This document shows, piece by piece, positions 9,307-18,283 of a stretch of DNA of 64,000 nucleotides. The position numbers and the translations under genes were made by a program. The stretch lies in contig JAWKZW010000001.1 in assembly GCA_041395725.1 (NCBI GenBank), positions 4,222,501 through 4,286,500 of the forward strand, given 5' to 3'. Each line of letters opens with the position of its first letter. Position 1 is the stretch's first letter. The notes beneath the pieces are model-generated. The model saw nothing but the letters and a program-made list of their open reading frames with translations. It was not told the origin of the DNA and made no database searches. The DNA is from Gammaproteobacteria bacterium. Its GTDB lineage: Bacteria; Pseudomonadota; Gammaproteobacteria; Pseudomonadales; Pseudohongiellaceae.

Positions 9307-10920
9307 ATGCAGCAATACGACTACATCATCATCGGGGCCGGTACCGCCGGCTGTGTGTTGGCCAACCGACTGTCGGCGGATCCGCAATGCCAGGTGTTGC
9401 TGCTGGAGGCCGGCGGCAAAGATGACTATTTCTGGATCGATATTCCGGTGGGTTATTTATACACTATTGCCAATCCGCGCACCGACTGGTGTTACCACAC
9501 AGAACCAGACCCCGGCCTGAACAATCGCAGCATCGGCTATGCGCGCGGCAAGGTGCTTGGCGGCTGTTCTTCCATTAACGCCATGATCTACATGCGTGGC
9601 CAGCAAAGTGACTACGACTACTGGGAGTCGCTGGGCAACAAAGGCTGGGGCTGGCAGGACGTGCTTCCCGTGTTCAAAAAATCAGAGGACTATCAACACG
9701 GCGCGGACAATTACCATGGCGCGGGTGGCGAACTCCGGGTGGAGGAGCGGCGAGTCAACTGGGAGATTCTGGACGCCTGGCGCGACGCGGCAGAAGAGTG
9801 TGGCATTCCAAAGATCACCGAGTTCAATCGTGGTGACAACTTCGGTAACGCCTATTTTCAGATGAACCAGCGCAGAGGCAGACGCTGGAGCGCCACCAGC
9901 GCGTTTTTGAAACCGGCACTGGCCCGCCCGAACCTCAAGGTAATCATCAACGCCCAGGTGGAAAAACTGACGGCGGAAGCACCGTACGGCAAAGCCCGGG
10001 TCACCGGGGTCGAAGTCTGCCTGAATGATGGCGAAACCGTGCGATTCGGTGCGAGACGAGAAGTGTTGCTGAGTGCAGGCGCTGTGGGATCACCCCAGAT
10101 ACTGCAGCTCAGCGGCATAGGGCCGACAGCCTTGCTGGGCGAACATGGCATTAGCGTGCTGCACAATCTGCCTGGCGTGGGAGAGAATCTGCAGGACCAT
10201 CTGCAGGTGCGTAGCGTCTACAAGGTCAGCAATACCGTCACCTTGAACCAGCGCGCCAACTCGCTCATTGGAAACGCCCGGATGGGGCTCGAATACTTTT
10301 TCTTCAAAACCGGGCCCCTTACCATGCCGCCTTCGCAGCTGGGCGCCTTCGCCAAAAGCGATCCCGGACAATCAAGCGCCAACATCGAGTGGCACGTGCA
10401 GCCACTGTCGCTGGACAAGTTTGGCGACCCGTTACATAAATTCAACGCTATTACGCCGTCGGTCTGCAACCTGCGTCCGAGCAGTCGCGGCCACGTTCGT
10501 ATAAAAAGTGCCAACTGGCGTGATTACCCGGCCATCAGGCTGAACTATCTGTCGACTGATGAAGACCGGCAGGTGGCTATTGAGGGCCTGCGCTTCACTC
10601 GCCGCATCATGGCCGCACAGGCACTGGCACGATTCAGCCCAGAGGAATGGAAGCCCGGCGCCGGACTGGTCAGTGATGAAGATCTGCTTCAGGCTGCCGC
10701 TGAACTGGGCACCACAATCTTTCATCCGGTAGGCACCTGCAAGATGGGCAACGATCCCCTGGCAGTCGTCGACGATCAACTCCGGGTACATGGTGTCGAT
10801 GGACTGCGGGTGATCGATGCTTCCATCATGCCGAGCATCACTTCAGGGAATACCAACGCCCCTACCGTGATGATCGCCGAGCAGGGAGCGCGTTTCATCC
10901 TGCAGGACAATGCGCATTAA
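9307..10920 (+). CDS. GMC-family FAD oxidoreductase (choline dehydrogenase-like)
   Basis: 537-residue flavoenzyme. The FAD dinucleotide fold is at the N-terminus (YIIIGAGTAGCVLANRLS, residues 6-23), the GMC signature 1 region at GYARGKVLGGCSSINAMIYM near 78-97, and signature 2 near AVGSPQILQLSGIGP. The catalytic His/Asn pair appears in FHPVGTCKMG and SGNTNAPTVMIAEQ close to the C-terminus. Family members oxidise alcohols, choline or sugars; the specific substrate is not readable. No signal peptide, so cytoplasmic or membrane-associated. It stands alone, with no betaine aldehyde dehydrogenase nearby. Confidence 0.93.
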   Translation: MQQYDYIIIGAGTAGCVLANRLSADPQCQVLLLEAGGKDDYFWIDIPVGYLYTIANPRTDWCYHTEPDPGLNNRSIGYARGKVLGGCSSINAMIYMRGQQSDYDYWESLGNKGWGWQDVLPVFKKSEDYQHGADNYHGAGGELRVEERRVNWEILDAWRDAAEECGIPKITEFNRGDNFGNAYFQMNQRRGRRWSATSAFLKPALARPNLKVIINAQVEKLTAEAPYGKARVTGVEVCLNDGETVRFGARREVLLSAGAVGSPQILQLSGIGPTALLGEHGISVLHNLPGVGENLQDHLQVRSVYKVSNTVTLNQRANSLIGNARMGLEYFFFKTGPLTMPPSQLGAFAKSDPGQSSANIEWHVQPLSLDKFGDPLHKFNAITPSVCNLRPSSRGHVRIKSANWRDYPAIRLNYLSTDEDRQVAIEGLRFTRRIMAAQALARFSPEEWKPGAGLVSDEDLLQAAAELGTTIFHPVGTCKMGNDPLAVVDDQLRVHGVDGLRVIDASIMPSITSGNTNAPTVMIAEQGARFILQDNAH

Positions 10921-11264
10921 AGAGCTTCTCGTTCCGTTTATCACAGACACCACATCACCTGGTCATGACTCAGGCGCCGCGGGCGAAGACTTGAAGCGTT
11001 GTCTCGAAAAGTCGTTGGGACACCCACACCAGTGGTGTGGCTTACATCAGTTCACCGGCCCTTCACCACTTCCATCCCTAGTCTTGAACTGAGGCCCCTT
11101 CCCTCCATCAGCGTTACCCGGCTTCCTCAGTACTACGAGCCTCTCCGCCACCCCAGTTCGTTACCTCTATGATCGCTCCAGTTGCTTCCGGCGGGAGCGG
11201 TAGCCGGGTGGGACTTTCACTTACTGGATAAGCGCCGCCTTTGCCCGGCACACGCCAATTGCAG
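10921..11264. other. Gene-free 344-base gap, C-rich on the plus strand
   Basis: No convincing frame. It contains a near-palindrome around 11030-11042 (CCACACCAGTGGTGTGG) and a C/T-rich block with several GGCTTCC/ACCCC runs up to about 11210. The flanking genes converge here, so terminators are expected, but I see no standard hairpin with a T-run. Confidence 0.4.
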
Positions 11265-13418
11265 TCAATTTTGAGCCCTCGGAACTACTTCGTTGAGCTG
11301 TGCGAACCAGTTGCTGACCAATACCGCCAGCTTCTTTTCCGGTGACTGCAATCTGGCGAATTCGTCAATCACCTCATCTGGCGTCTTTAGCCCAATAACA
11401 TTGTCTTCATCGCCGGCAGAGATAAATGGTGGCATATTGCGACTGGTGTAATTGCGCAAAGACACGGCGGTGCGTTGCCCTATCAGGAACTCGGGCTCTG
11501 TCTGAATATCAACCGTGACCAACTCATTACGATTGGAATCGATGTAATGCAGCAATTCTCCGGAGTTACTCCATTGCGGAAATTCACCGCCGGCAACGCT
11601 GACTCGCCATTTATTCGCATCTATGTTGGGAAATGGCCTGACGTACACTTCCCAAGCCCCGGTTTCGTCGCTGGCATAGGTCAGCCAGCGGGCGTCTGGC
11701 GACAGACTCGGACTTCTTTCCGAATACTCAGCGGATAACAGATCTTGCTGAATTCCTTCCAACCGGGAAAGATCAAGCAGATAGATATCATCCTGACCCT
11801 CAACAACTCGCTCACCAACGATAGCCCCATCGGGTGTCAGAAACCGGGCAAATATCGGATAGTCGGAGGGATAGATTTGTACCGGCTCGGTGGTGCCGTT
11901 TGCGGCAACTTGCCACAATCCATTCATGCCCAGGCGATCGAAAATAATGTGGTTATCATCCTGGGACCAGATGCCGTTCACTGCGTCGCCAGTGTGGGTT
12001 ATCCGGTTCATGATTCCCGGCGAAGCGAGGTCGTGAATCCAGATATCGGGTCGCTCAGTATCAGGGTCGTAGTGCGTGACTGACAGCCGTTGTTTGTCGG
12101 CAGAATACGCCGAGTCTAAGTATTCACCTTCGGGTACAGCGAGCGGATACTCATTGCCCTCCCGGTCCAGTGAGGTCAGTTGGCGCTTGCTGATTCGATA
12201 CTCTTCTAAAGGGAGCGTTCTTCCTGGAAGATAAATTAACTCTCCGGTCTCTGATACCGAGTATGTTGCGCTCGGGATCAATGAATGCTGGTTATTTTCA
12301 ATCTCTTGCACCACGGGAACAGGGGTGGCCCCTAATTGTAAAGCGGGCCGGTCAATTGATACGGCCCATAAATCACTCCCTCGCATGAACAATAGATGCC
12401 CGGAAGCTGTTAACTTGGGCGAATAAGCATTGCTGAGCAGGATCCGCCAGGTATCTGATTCCAGATCCACCACGGCGATATCCGGTATATCACCGACCTG
12501 CTCGCGATAGGTGAACAGGACTTGTTTACTTCCCTTAATCGCCGAGGGGCCGGACATATAGCGGAAGTGATCCGCTTCTGAGATCACTTCACTTTCCATT
12601 GTCGACACTGAGTACTTTACTAAACGCCCACCTGCATCTATCCAGATAAGCGAATCAAGGTCCAGCCACTCGGTCTGGTTGTCGTTGGTGTTAATTCCGA
12701 TCTGTCGAGCTTCTCCTCCCGAAATTGATCTAATTCGCAGACCGCTTGCTCCTCCATCGCCATAAGCAACCCATTGTTTGTTTGGAGAAATTCTAGGAGC
12801 ATCTATCCGAAATCCATTGCCCGAAAATAGAATGCGGGGTGTCAATTCACTCAGCTCTTTTATCCAGAGTTGCGGGCTACCCTCATCGTAATTTGAAAAG
12901 ACTAACAGGGAACCATCGTCAGCAAGATCCACATAGCCACGAAACAGTCGCGCTGGTTCCTCTACCATTCTGCTCTGAATCGGTCCGAGGTCCAATTGGG
13001 AAACAATTGTCGGTGTCGTAGAAGCAGTAGCGGGATTTGTAGCGGACACTGGTTGCTGATCAGAATCGGGCGCTGAGACAAAGCGATCGAAAACCTGTAT
13101 ACCAGCCACCAGTAATACGATCAAAAGGATGAAGTAGTTAATGGGCTGGGCTGATGTCGCTGTTGAACCGGGTGCAGCTTGTACTTGTGCATCTGGCTTG
13201 ACCCCTTCAACAGAGCGTTGATAAGCCCAGGCCATAACCATGGTGGGGAAAAAGCCAAGTATCAACAGAACTGTTATTAAAGTAATTGTCCACTCGGGTA
13301 ATTGCAGGGCAGGAAACAGGGTGTCCGCAACCTGGAGTATCACCCACGACACAACCGCATAGACAGCCGCTATGCGAAAGACTTTGCGTCTTTTCAGTTC
13401 TTGAAAGATGTGACTCAC
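11265..13418 (-). CDS. Three-TM/PD40 beta-propeller protein, paralogue 1
   Basis: 717 residues. A short basic cytoplasmic tip (FQELKRRKVFR) leads into three membrane segments (about residues 17-37, 43-65 and 93-114), followed by a long exported region with repeated S-P-D-x-x-W/L blades typical of TolB/PD40 propellers (SPNKQWVAYGDG, SPSLSPDARWLTYAS, AWEVYVRPFPN). The same membrane module heads many adenylate-cyclase-like and TPR proteins of marine gammaproteobacteria, but no such catalytic domain is present here. GTG start at 13418 in the context CAGTGAGT, as in its divergent neighbour. Function unknown; a surface or signalling scaffold role is inference. Confidence 0.85.
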   Translation of the reverse strand: MSHIFQELKRRKVFRIAAVYAVVSWVILQVADTLFPALQLPEWTITLITVLLILGFFPTMVMAWAYQRSVEGVKPDAQVQAAPGSTATSAQPINYFILLIVLLVAGIQVFDRFVSAPDSDQQPVSATNPATASTTPTIVSQLDLGPIQSRMVEEPARLFRGYVDLADDGSLLVFSNYDEGSPQLWIKELSELTPRILFSGNGFRIDAPRISPNKQWVAYGDGGASGLRIRSISGGEARQIGINTNDNQTEWLDLDSLIWIDAGGRLVKYSVSTMESEVISEADHFRYMSGPSAIKGSKQVLFTYREQVGDIPDIAVVDLESDTWRILLSNAYSPKLTASGHLLFMRGSDLWAVSIDRPALQLGATPVPVVQEIENNQHSLIPSATYSVSETGELIYLPGRTLPLEEYRISKRQLTSLDREGNEYPLAVPEGEYLDSAYSADKQRLSVTHYDPDTERPDIWIHDLASPGIMNRITHTGDAVNGIWSQDDNHIIFDRLGMNGLWQVAANGTTEPVQIYPSDYPIFARFLTPDGAIVGERVVEGQDDIYLLDLSRLEGIQQDLLSAEYSERSPSLSPDARWLTYASDETGAWEVYVRPFPNIDANKWRVSVAGGEFPQWSNSGELLHYIDSNRNELVTVDIQTEPEFLIGQRTAVSLRNYTSRNMPPFISAGDEDNVIGLKTPDEVIDEFARLQSPEKKLAVLVSNWFAQLNEVVPRAQN

Positions 13419-13455
13419 TGATAAGTCCCTTCACGGAGCGTAGGCACCACCCGCG

Positions 13456-13489
13456 TATGGTTTGTTATTTTGAGGGAAACCTTACCATA
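13456..13489. promoter_or_regulatory. Upstream element of paralogue 1 (minus-strand promoter region)
   Basis: Read on the minus strand this 34-base block is nearly the same as 13786-13817 read on the plus strand: both have GGTAAGGTTT, a short spacer, then CTCAAAATAACAAACC. It sits about 38-70 bases before each GTG start. A weaker version precedes paralogue 3. Conservation in the same position before paralogues suggests a shared promoter or operator; the ATAACA part could be the -10 region. Confidence 0.5.
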
Positions 13490-13547
13490 TCAATCTTGTA
13501 ATTGAATGGATTTAGTGAGACTCACAAACGCAATCCGCGAATTCTCT

Positions 13548-13726
13548 AACTTCCGCTAGGGGTCGATTGCGGACTAGAGCGACCGCTCGAAATCCAACTG
13601 ATTAAAAAATAACCAGCTAGTCCGCTTTCGAAGTGCAGCGGAAACTGTCAGAAATGAAATCCCGTCAATTCAACGGCTTGCTCCATTCCAGGGCGAAAAG
13701 ACCGCTTTCGACCCCTAGTGGAAGTT
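13548..13726. repeat. 25-bp inverted repeat in the divergent intergenic region
   Basis: Arms at 13548-13572 and 13702-13726 match at 22 of 25 positions in inverted orientation (AACTTCC.CTAGGGGTCGA). With the outer promoter arms this makes the whole 437-base gap a nested inverted duplication centred near 13.64 kb. The spacer holds a further partial copy (GTCCGCTTTCGAAGTGCAGC at about 13620) but no gene. Confidence 0.7.
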
Positions 13727-13785
13727 AGCGTTTTAGGCGAATTCACCCGCCAGCCCCACGTAATTCGTTCCATTTTTGGAGTGGT

Positions 13786-13817
13786 GTGGTAAGGTTTTGC
13801 TCAAAATAACAAACCAC
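13786..13817. promoter_or_regulatory. Upstream element of paralogue 2 (plus-strand promoter region)
   Basis: Plus-strand partner of the element at 13456-13489. It is followed by a small hairpin (CAGAGC, 10 bases, GCTCTG, about 13819-13840) in the leader just before the GTG start of paralogue 2, which is preceded by AAGGGCC. Confidence 0.5.
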
Positions 13818-13855
13818 ACAGAGCGAAATTCCATGCTCTGCGAAGGGCCTTACCA

Positions 13856-16012
13856 GTGAGTAGTTTCTTTCAAGAGCTGAGACGGCGTAAAGTCTTCAGG
13901 GTGGCTGCGGTGTATGCCGTAGTATCCTGGGTCATTATTCAGGTGGCCGACACCCTGTTTCCCGCTCTGCAACTCCCCGAGTGGACCATTACATTTATCA
14001 CTGTCCTCTTGATCCTGGGCTTCTTCCCCACCATGGTTATGGCCTGGGCCTACCAGCGATCAGCTGAGGGAATCAAACCCCATGAACAGGTGCAGGCATC
14101 GCCAGGTTCGCCAGCCACATCGGCCCAGCCAATCAATTACCTGATCCTGATCGTGGTGCTGGCAGTTGCCGGATTCCAGGTTTTCGATCGCTTTGCAGAG
14201 TCAAACCTCGAAGCTGCACGGGAATCGACATCAGTTACTGCTACAGACGCTACCCTGGCCCCAATGCGCTACAACTTGAACCTTGGTCCTCTTGTTCGTC
14301 GACCAATGAATGCCGGTAACTTTATTTCCAGATTTGAATTTTCGCCTGATGGCGAGGAATTAATATTCCCCAGTTTTGACGGCAAAAAATATCAGCTTAA
14401 TGCGCGGAACATGGAGCAATTTGAAGCAAGAGTTCTGATAGAGACTGACGAGGAGATCGATGGGGCTCGCTTTTCTCCCGATGGCCGAATGCTGGCAATA
14501 CATCAGGGTATTGGTGATCTGAGTATTTTGTCCCTGGCCGGCGGATCGCCACAGGAAGGGCCTGAGAATGTCCAGGTAAACGGCTACAACTGGCTCGATA
14601 ATAATCACATTATTTACCAGGATTACGTGTCCGACTCCGTGTATCGCTATGCGCTTGACACCCAGGACAGTGAATTACTCTTCGATGGTCTGAAATTGCC
14701 CTACTTACAATCCCCTTTGCTTGTACCGGGCACAGATATCATTCTCTTTACAGCGAATCGGGACAATTCATCGGCGAATCCTGGCGACCCGGCACTCATG
14801 TCAATAGATCTGCAAACCGGTGCGAGACGGCAACTGCTGGCTAATGCCTATGACGCGCGGCTGATCGATTCCGGTCAGCTGTTATTCATGCGTGGCAATG
14901 ATCTATGGGGTGTTTATTTCGATCAAGAATCACTGCAGGTTGTGGGAACTCCAGTGCCACTGGTTTCCGGCATCGAAAACGAATCCAGCATGGACTTCGG
15001 CAGTTACGCCGTTTCATCTCGGGGGATGTTGGTGTATGTGCCAGGGACTAATGTCACTTCGAGATCGCAGAGATCCCTGGTCTGGCGTGATCAGAATGGG
15101 AATGAAGAGGTTATAGATCTGTCTCCAGGGCCGTATACGGAGATGGCCTTGTCTCCTTCCGGTCAGCGCATCGCACTTTCTGTGTCCGTGGATGGGGTCG
15201 AGGATATCTGGACTTACGATTTTAACCTGCAAGGTGTCCTCAATAGAGTTACCGGCTCGGGTGATGCAGAAAATCCAGTGTGGTCACTAGATGGCGACAG
15301 TCTCTTCTTTAATCGCTCTACTCAAGATCCAGATACAAACGGTGTCTGGCAAGTCAGTGCTTCTGGCGCCGGGGAAACAATCAGAGTAATCCCCGGGGAC
15401 TCGTTGCTGATACCACGTAGTCTTGACCCGGATGGAAATTTAATTATTCAGCGTGGTTTGCAAGGCGACAGCGATATTATGCGCAGCACCCCGGCTTCGG
15501 GTAATGTCACGCTCAGCCCTTTGATTGTTTCAGAATATGGCGAAACGTTGCCAAGTATATCACCCGATGGCAGGCTCGTGGCCTATGTGAGTTTCGAGAC
15601 CGGCGTGAGAGAGGTATTCGTGCGGCCATACCCGGATACAGAGTCAAACCGTTGGCGGGTAAGCACCAACGGTGGGGACGAACCTCACTGGGGAAGTAAT
15701 AACCGACTCTATTACCTGACCACCAGTCGACCCCTGGAACTGGTCACTCTGGACATAGAATATGATACCGATCTTCGTGTCCGGGATCGTCGCCAGGAAG
15801 CACTGAGGTATTATTTTATTGGCAGCAGACCCTCCTATGCCGTGGACGAGATTAACGATCGACTACTGTTCTCGAAATTTATCGACCAGGACGAGCGGCA
15901 GAGTTGGGGAGATGGACAAAAGCCCGTTATTGCGAATGTGATTAGCAATTTCACGGCAGAAGTTAATGACAAAGTAGGCAAAGGTGAATCAGGTTCCCTT
16001 GATAGATTATGA
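13856..16012 (+). CDS. Three-TM/PD40 beta-propeller protein, paralogue 2
   Basis: 718 residues, divergent from and clearly homologous to the neighbour at 11.3-13.4 kb: the first 115 residues are nearly identical (RRRKVFRVAAVYAVVSWVI, LGFFPTMVMAWAYQRS, AQPINYLILIVVLAVAG), while the propeller part has diverged. Blade motifs include SPDGEELIFPSF, SPDGRMLAIHQG, SPSGQRIALSVS and SPDGRLVAYVSF with REVFVRPYPD. GTG start in the context CCAGTGAG. The pair probably arose by inverted duplication that included the promoter region. Function unknown. Confidence 0.85.
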   Translation: MSSFFQELRRRKVFRVAAVYAVVSWVIIQVADTLFPALQLPEWTITFITVLLILGFFPTMVMAWAYQRSAEGIKPHEQVQASPGSPATSAQPINYLILIVVLAVAGFQVFDRFAESNLEAARESTSVTATDATLAPMRYNLNLGPLVRRPMNAGNFISRFEFSPDGEELIFPSFDGKKYQLNARNMEQFEARVLIETDEEIDGARFSPDGRMLAIHQGIGDLSILSLAGGSPQEGPENVQVNGYNWLDNNHIIYQDYVSDSVYRYALDTQDSELLFDGLKLPYLQSPLLVPGTDIILFTANRDNSSANPGDPALMSIDLQTGARRQLLANAYDARLIDSGQLLFMRGNDLWGVYFDQESLQVVGTPVPLVSGIENESSMDFGSYAVSSRGMLVYVPGTNVTSRSQRSLVWRDQNGNEEVIDLSPGPYTEMALSPSGQRIALSVSVDGVEDIWTYDFNLQGVLNRVTGSGDAENPVWSLDGDSLFFNRSTQDPDTNGVWQVSASGAGETIRVIPGDSLLIPRSLDPDGNLIIQRGLQGDSDIMRSTPASGNVTLSPLIVSEYGETLPSISPDGRLVAYVSFETGVREVFVRPYPDTESNRWRVSTNGGDEPHWGSNNRLYYLTTSRPLELVTLDIEYDTDLRVRDRRQEALRYYFIGSRPSYAVDEINDRLLFSKFIDQDERQSWGDGQKPVIANVISNFTAEVNDKVGKGESGSLDRL

Positions 16013-16213
16013 ATAGGTCCTCTCGGATTAACTACGTGGAGTTCGCATCTAAAATTTGAGCTTCTTAAAGCTGTAAGCGAAGTTTCTCACAATCAAACAC
16101 TGGGAATAAAAAACATAGTATTTCCAAGTTAAAGTATCGTGCCCCTGGTTCGCGCGAATTGCTGGATTCATGTTTTAAAGAGGTTGGTGTTTGTTAACCG
16201 CCTTAAATTTGCC
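16013..16213. other. Gap after paralogue 2 (first part of 335 bases)
   Basis: No gene and no clear terminator. The remainder of the gap (to 16347) holds a copy of the stem-loop repeat and the leader of the next small gene. Confidence 0.4.
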
Positions 16214-16244
16214 TAACGGCTGGTTTTGGCCGCAAGCGGTAACT
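16214..16244. repeat. Degenerate stem-loop repeat, copy 1
   Basis: ACGGCTGGTTTTGGCCGC followed by AAGCGGTAACT. Both half-sites (left CTGGTTTTGGCC, right GCGGTAAC) are recognisable relative to the consensus ATGTCTGCTGTTGGCCG-AA-GCGG. Confidence 0.55.
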
Positions 16245-16347
16245 AACTGACAATGGTGATAGGCTTTTTGCAAATGTGGAATTTTCTATCGCAAGAGGGA
16301 TCGGTAATGACGACTAGGATTAAGTTTAACGTCCTAATAAGTTTAAG

Positions 16348-16866
16348 ATGAAGAACCAATTAAAATTCTTTGCTGAATTTGCTGAAATAGTAGGAGTACT
16401 TGGAATCATTGCTTCACTATTATTCGTTGGGCTTCAATTGTCGTTTGACCGTAAGTTGGCAGTTAGCACTCAGTATCAAAATAGGTCAGAAATCGCTATA
16501 GAGTTTCAACGAAGTAATTTTGAGAACAACGAATTTGTTCTAAATTCAGCCGAGCGCTGGGAAAAAGAAAGACCAGTTTTCTGGAACGAGGATATTGAAG
16601 AACTGATGCGAGTTTCAGGGGTTTCCATGGAATATATGGTTCAGAGATTTTACAGAGACGCCATGTCGATCTATTCCTACGATAATAACTATTTCCAATT
16701 TCGGAATGGGCTACTTGACGAGGATGCGTGGACAAATCTCGAGGAAATTATCCGGAGAAATCTTAGAAGCCCGCTCAGTAGAGCGACTTACCATGAAATG
16801 AGGGGGCTTCACCCAGAGTTTAAGAAACTTCTCATAGAGTTGGAATCAGAGCTAGGACTAGAGTGA
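16348..16866 (+). CDS. Small single-TM protein, family A
   Basis: 172 residues, no known function. One N-terminal membrane segment (EIVGVLGIIASLLFVGLQLSF, residues about 13-33) and a charged, aromatic-rich cytoplasmic or periplasmic domain. It resembles the protein at 20610-21095: both have a V-L-x-G-I-x-x-x-x-F-V/L-x-x-Q/E-L segment at the same place, then W..E...E/R, YQ or YR, and a G-L-L/F-x-E/D turn. Lower GC than the PD40 genes beside it. Likely real because codon structure is consistent over the full length. Confidence 0.65.
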   Translation: MKNQLKFFAEFAEIVGVLGIIASLLFVGLQLSFDRKLAVSTQYQNRSEIAIEFQRSNFENNEFVLNSAERWEKERPVFWNEDIEELMRVSGVSMEYMVQRFYRDAMSIYSYDNNYFQFRNGLLDEDAWTNLEEIIRRNLRSPLSRATYHEMRGLHPEFKKLLIELESELGLE

Positions 16867-16935
16867 GCTCGGGATACATACAGCGAATGACTGCTTTTTC
16901 ATAAAAGCTGCATTTCTATTCGGAAATTTTAGATG

Positions 16936-16960
16936 AATGTCCTCCTCTGGCCGCAACCCG
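16936..16960. repeat. Degenerate stem-loop repeat, copy 2
   Basis: AATGTCCTCCTCTGGCCGCA then ACCCG. It shares its right part (GGCCGCAACCCG) exactly with copy 3. Confidence 0.6.
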
Positions 16961-17015
16961 AAATCGTTGTGCACTAGAGACATAAAGAAAAAGCCAAATA
17001 AGTAGTTCGGTCGCC

Positions 17016-17222
17016 ATGACCAACATGGGTGAAAACATGATAATAGAGATTCGCGAAGATCCTGATGCAGAGCCAATTTATTCAACGACTGTCCAAAGTT
17101 CAGGTCTTGACCACGACCCTGACTTAGAAGAACTCTATTCATTGGCTTGGCAACAGGCTATCGAGGCAGGCGTGGTTCCTGCGGATTCTGATATTCAGGA
17201 CTACGTCTTTAGAACTGTTTAA
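17016..17222 (+). CDS. Small acidic protein of unknown function
   Basis: Up to 68 residues; ATG 17037 (MIIEIREDPDAE) is an equally good start with GGGTG upstream. The sequence is acidic, with no membrane segment and no motif I recognise. It sits alone between repeat copies 2 and 3, consistent with a one-gene cassette. Confidence 0.45.
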   Translation: MTNMGENMIIEIREDPDAEPIYSTTVQSSGLDHDPDLEELYSLAWQQAIEAGVVPADSDIQDYVFRTV

Positions 17223-17261
17223 CGTGCGGCGTCTTTTTAGAGAAGTAGCAGCAATTTGAAT

Positions 17262-17286
17262 ATGTCTGCTGTTGGCCGCAACCCGT
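17262..17286. repeat. Degenerate stem-loop repeat, copy 3
   Basis: ATGTCTGCTGTTGGCCGCAA followed by CCCG. Its left half is one of the best matches to the consensus. Confidence 0.65.
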
Positions 17287-17310
17287 CGTCGTCCGGATGA
17301 GAATTTGAAG

Positions 17311-18066
17311 ATGCCCATAATTTCACTAGGAAATCAGCGACTGCGTTGGCTGTTTGCTGAACTATTTGTAGTAGTCCTTGGCATACTGATTGCGTTTCAG
17401 ATTGAACAGTGGCGGGAAGAACGTGCGGCTCGGGTGCTGACAATAGCTAATCTCGAAGCCATGCTATTCGAGTTGGAGGATGAATTTAGTGAAGTAGCCC
17501 TGAAAATCAATTCACTCGAGGAGAATATTGAGGGAATTGCGAACCTATCCACCGCTCTTATCAATGACAGAATGCTCGATAGTACATGGCTGGGACAGAC
17601 TTACGGGCGCGCAGTTAGTGGCAGGATATGGCAGCCCAGCGCACCAACTTACCTCGGGCTGAGGGAATCGGGACAATTGCACCTGTTCGAGAATTTTAAG
17701 TTGCGTGCGGAATTGTTCGACTACTACGAATATGCTGCGTTCGTGAACTCGTTGCTAATGACTGAAGCCGCTACGAGACAACAGCTAATAGAAGTTTCCC
17801 GAAGAGATATATTTGGAATCACGGAAATCGCACCTGGATCGGATGAAATTACGAGTAGAAGATATGTCGTGGAGCCTGTCGAGGACTTTCCACGCCATCC
17901 AGACTTTCTGGGAACCCTGAGTAATTTAGGTAGGGTAACCCATAATCTGTTACCCCGACTCGAAAGCCTGCTTGAGAGAAACGCTGAATTGAAACAATCG
18001 ATACTGGAATATTTGGGCATTCAAGGTATCCAAGAACTCGAAATACCAGACCGTGCTGTCTCTTGA
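17311..18066 (+). CDS. DUF6090-like single-TM protein
   Basis: 251 residues. After a short N-terminus comes LRWLFAELFVVVLGILIAFQ and IEQWREERAAR, the membrane segment plus amphipathic start typical of DUF6090-type proteins, then a helical domain. Function unknown. I start at ATG 17311 (MPIISLGNQRLRW); the longer frame begins at a TTG inside repeat copy 3 and adds only repeat-encoded residues (AATRRRPDENLK), so I reject it. Confidence 0.7.
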   Translation: MPIISLGNQRLRWLFAELFVVVLGILIAFQIEQWREERAARVLTIANLEAMLFELEDEFSEVALKINSLEENIEGIANLSTALINDRMLDSTWLGQTYGRAVSGRIWQPSAPTYLGLRESGQLHLFENFKLRAELFDYYEYAAFVNSLLMTEAATRQQLIEVSRRDIFGITEIAPGSDEITSRRYVVEPVEDFPRHPDFLGTLSNLGRVTHNLLPRLESLLERNAELKQSILEYLGIQGIQELEIPDRAVS

Positions 18067-18091
18067 CTAGGTTCCTGGCCATGGAATATAA

Positions 18092-18118
18092 GGTCCGGTA
18101 TTGGCCGTTTTGAGAAGT
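18092..18118. repeat. Degenerate stem-loop repeat, copy 4
   Basis: AGGTCCGGTATTGGCCGTTT. Only the left half and the GGCCG centre are kept. Confidence 0.5.
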
Positions 18119-18214
18119 TTCAACCCTTGGCACAAAGACTTTAGATGCCGACCCCAAGCGGAATTTAGAAATTTTCGCCCGGCTACCCGCGAAATCCATT
18201 CAATTTCCAGTCCG

Positions 18215-18270
18215 ATATGGTATGGTTTTCCACATAACAACAAGCCTGCGGGAGCAGTCCCTAGCCCGCA
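18215..18270 (+). promoter_or_regulatory. Promoter-like element and leader hairpin of paralogue 3
   Basis: TATGGTATGGTTTTCCACAT then AACAACAAGCC resembles the element before paralogues 1 and 2 (TGGTAAGGTTT...ATAACAAACC). It is followed by a hairpin with TGCGGG at 18247-18252 and CCCGCA at 18265-18270, then AAGGTGC before the ATG at 18284. Confidence 0.45.
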
Positions 18271-18283
18271 TCAAGGTGCTTCC

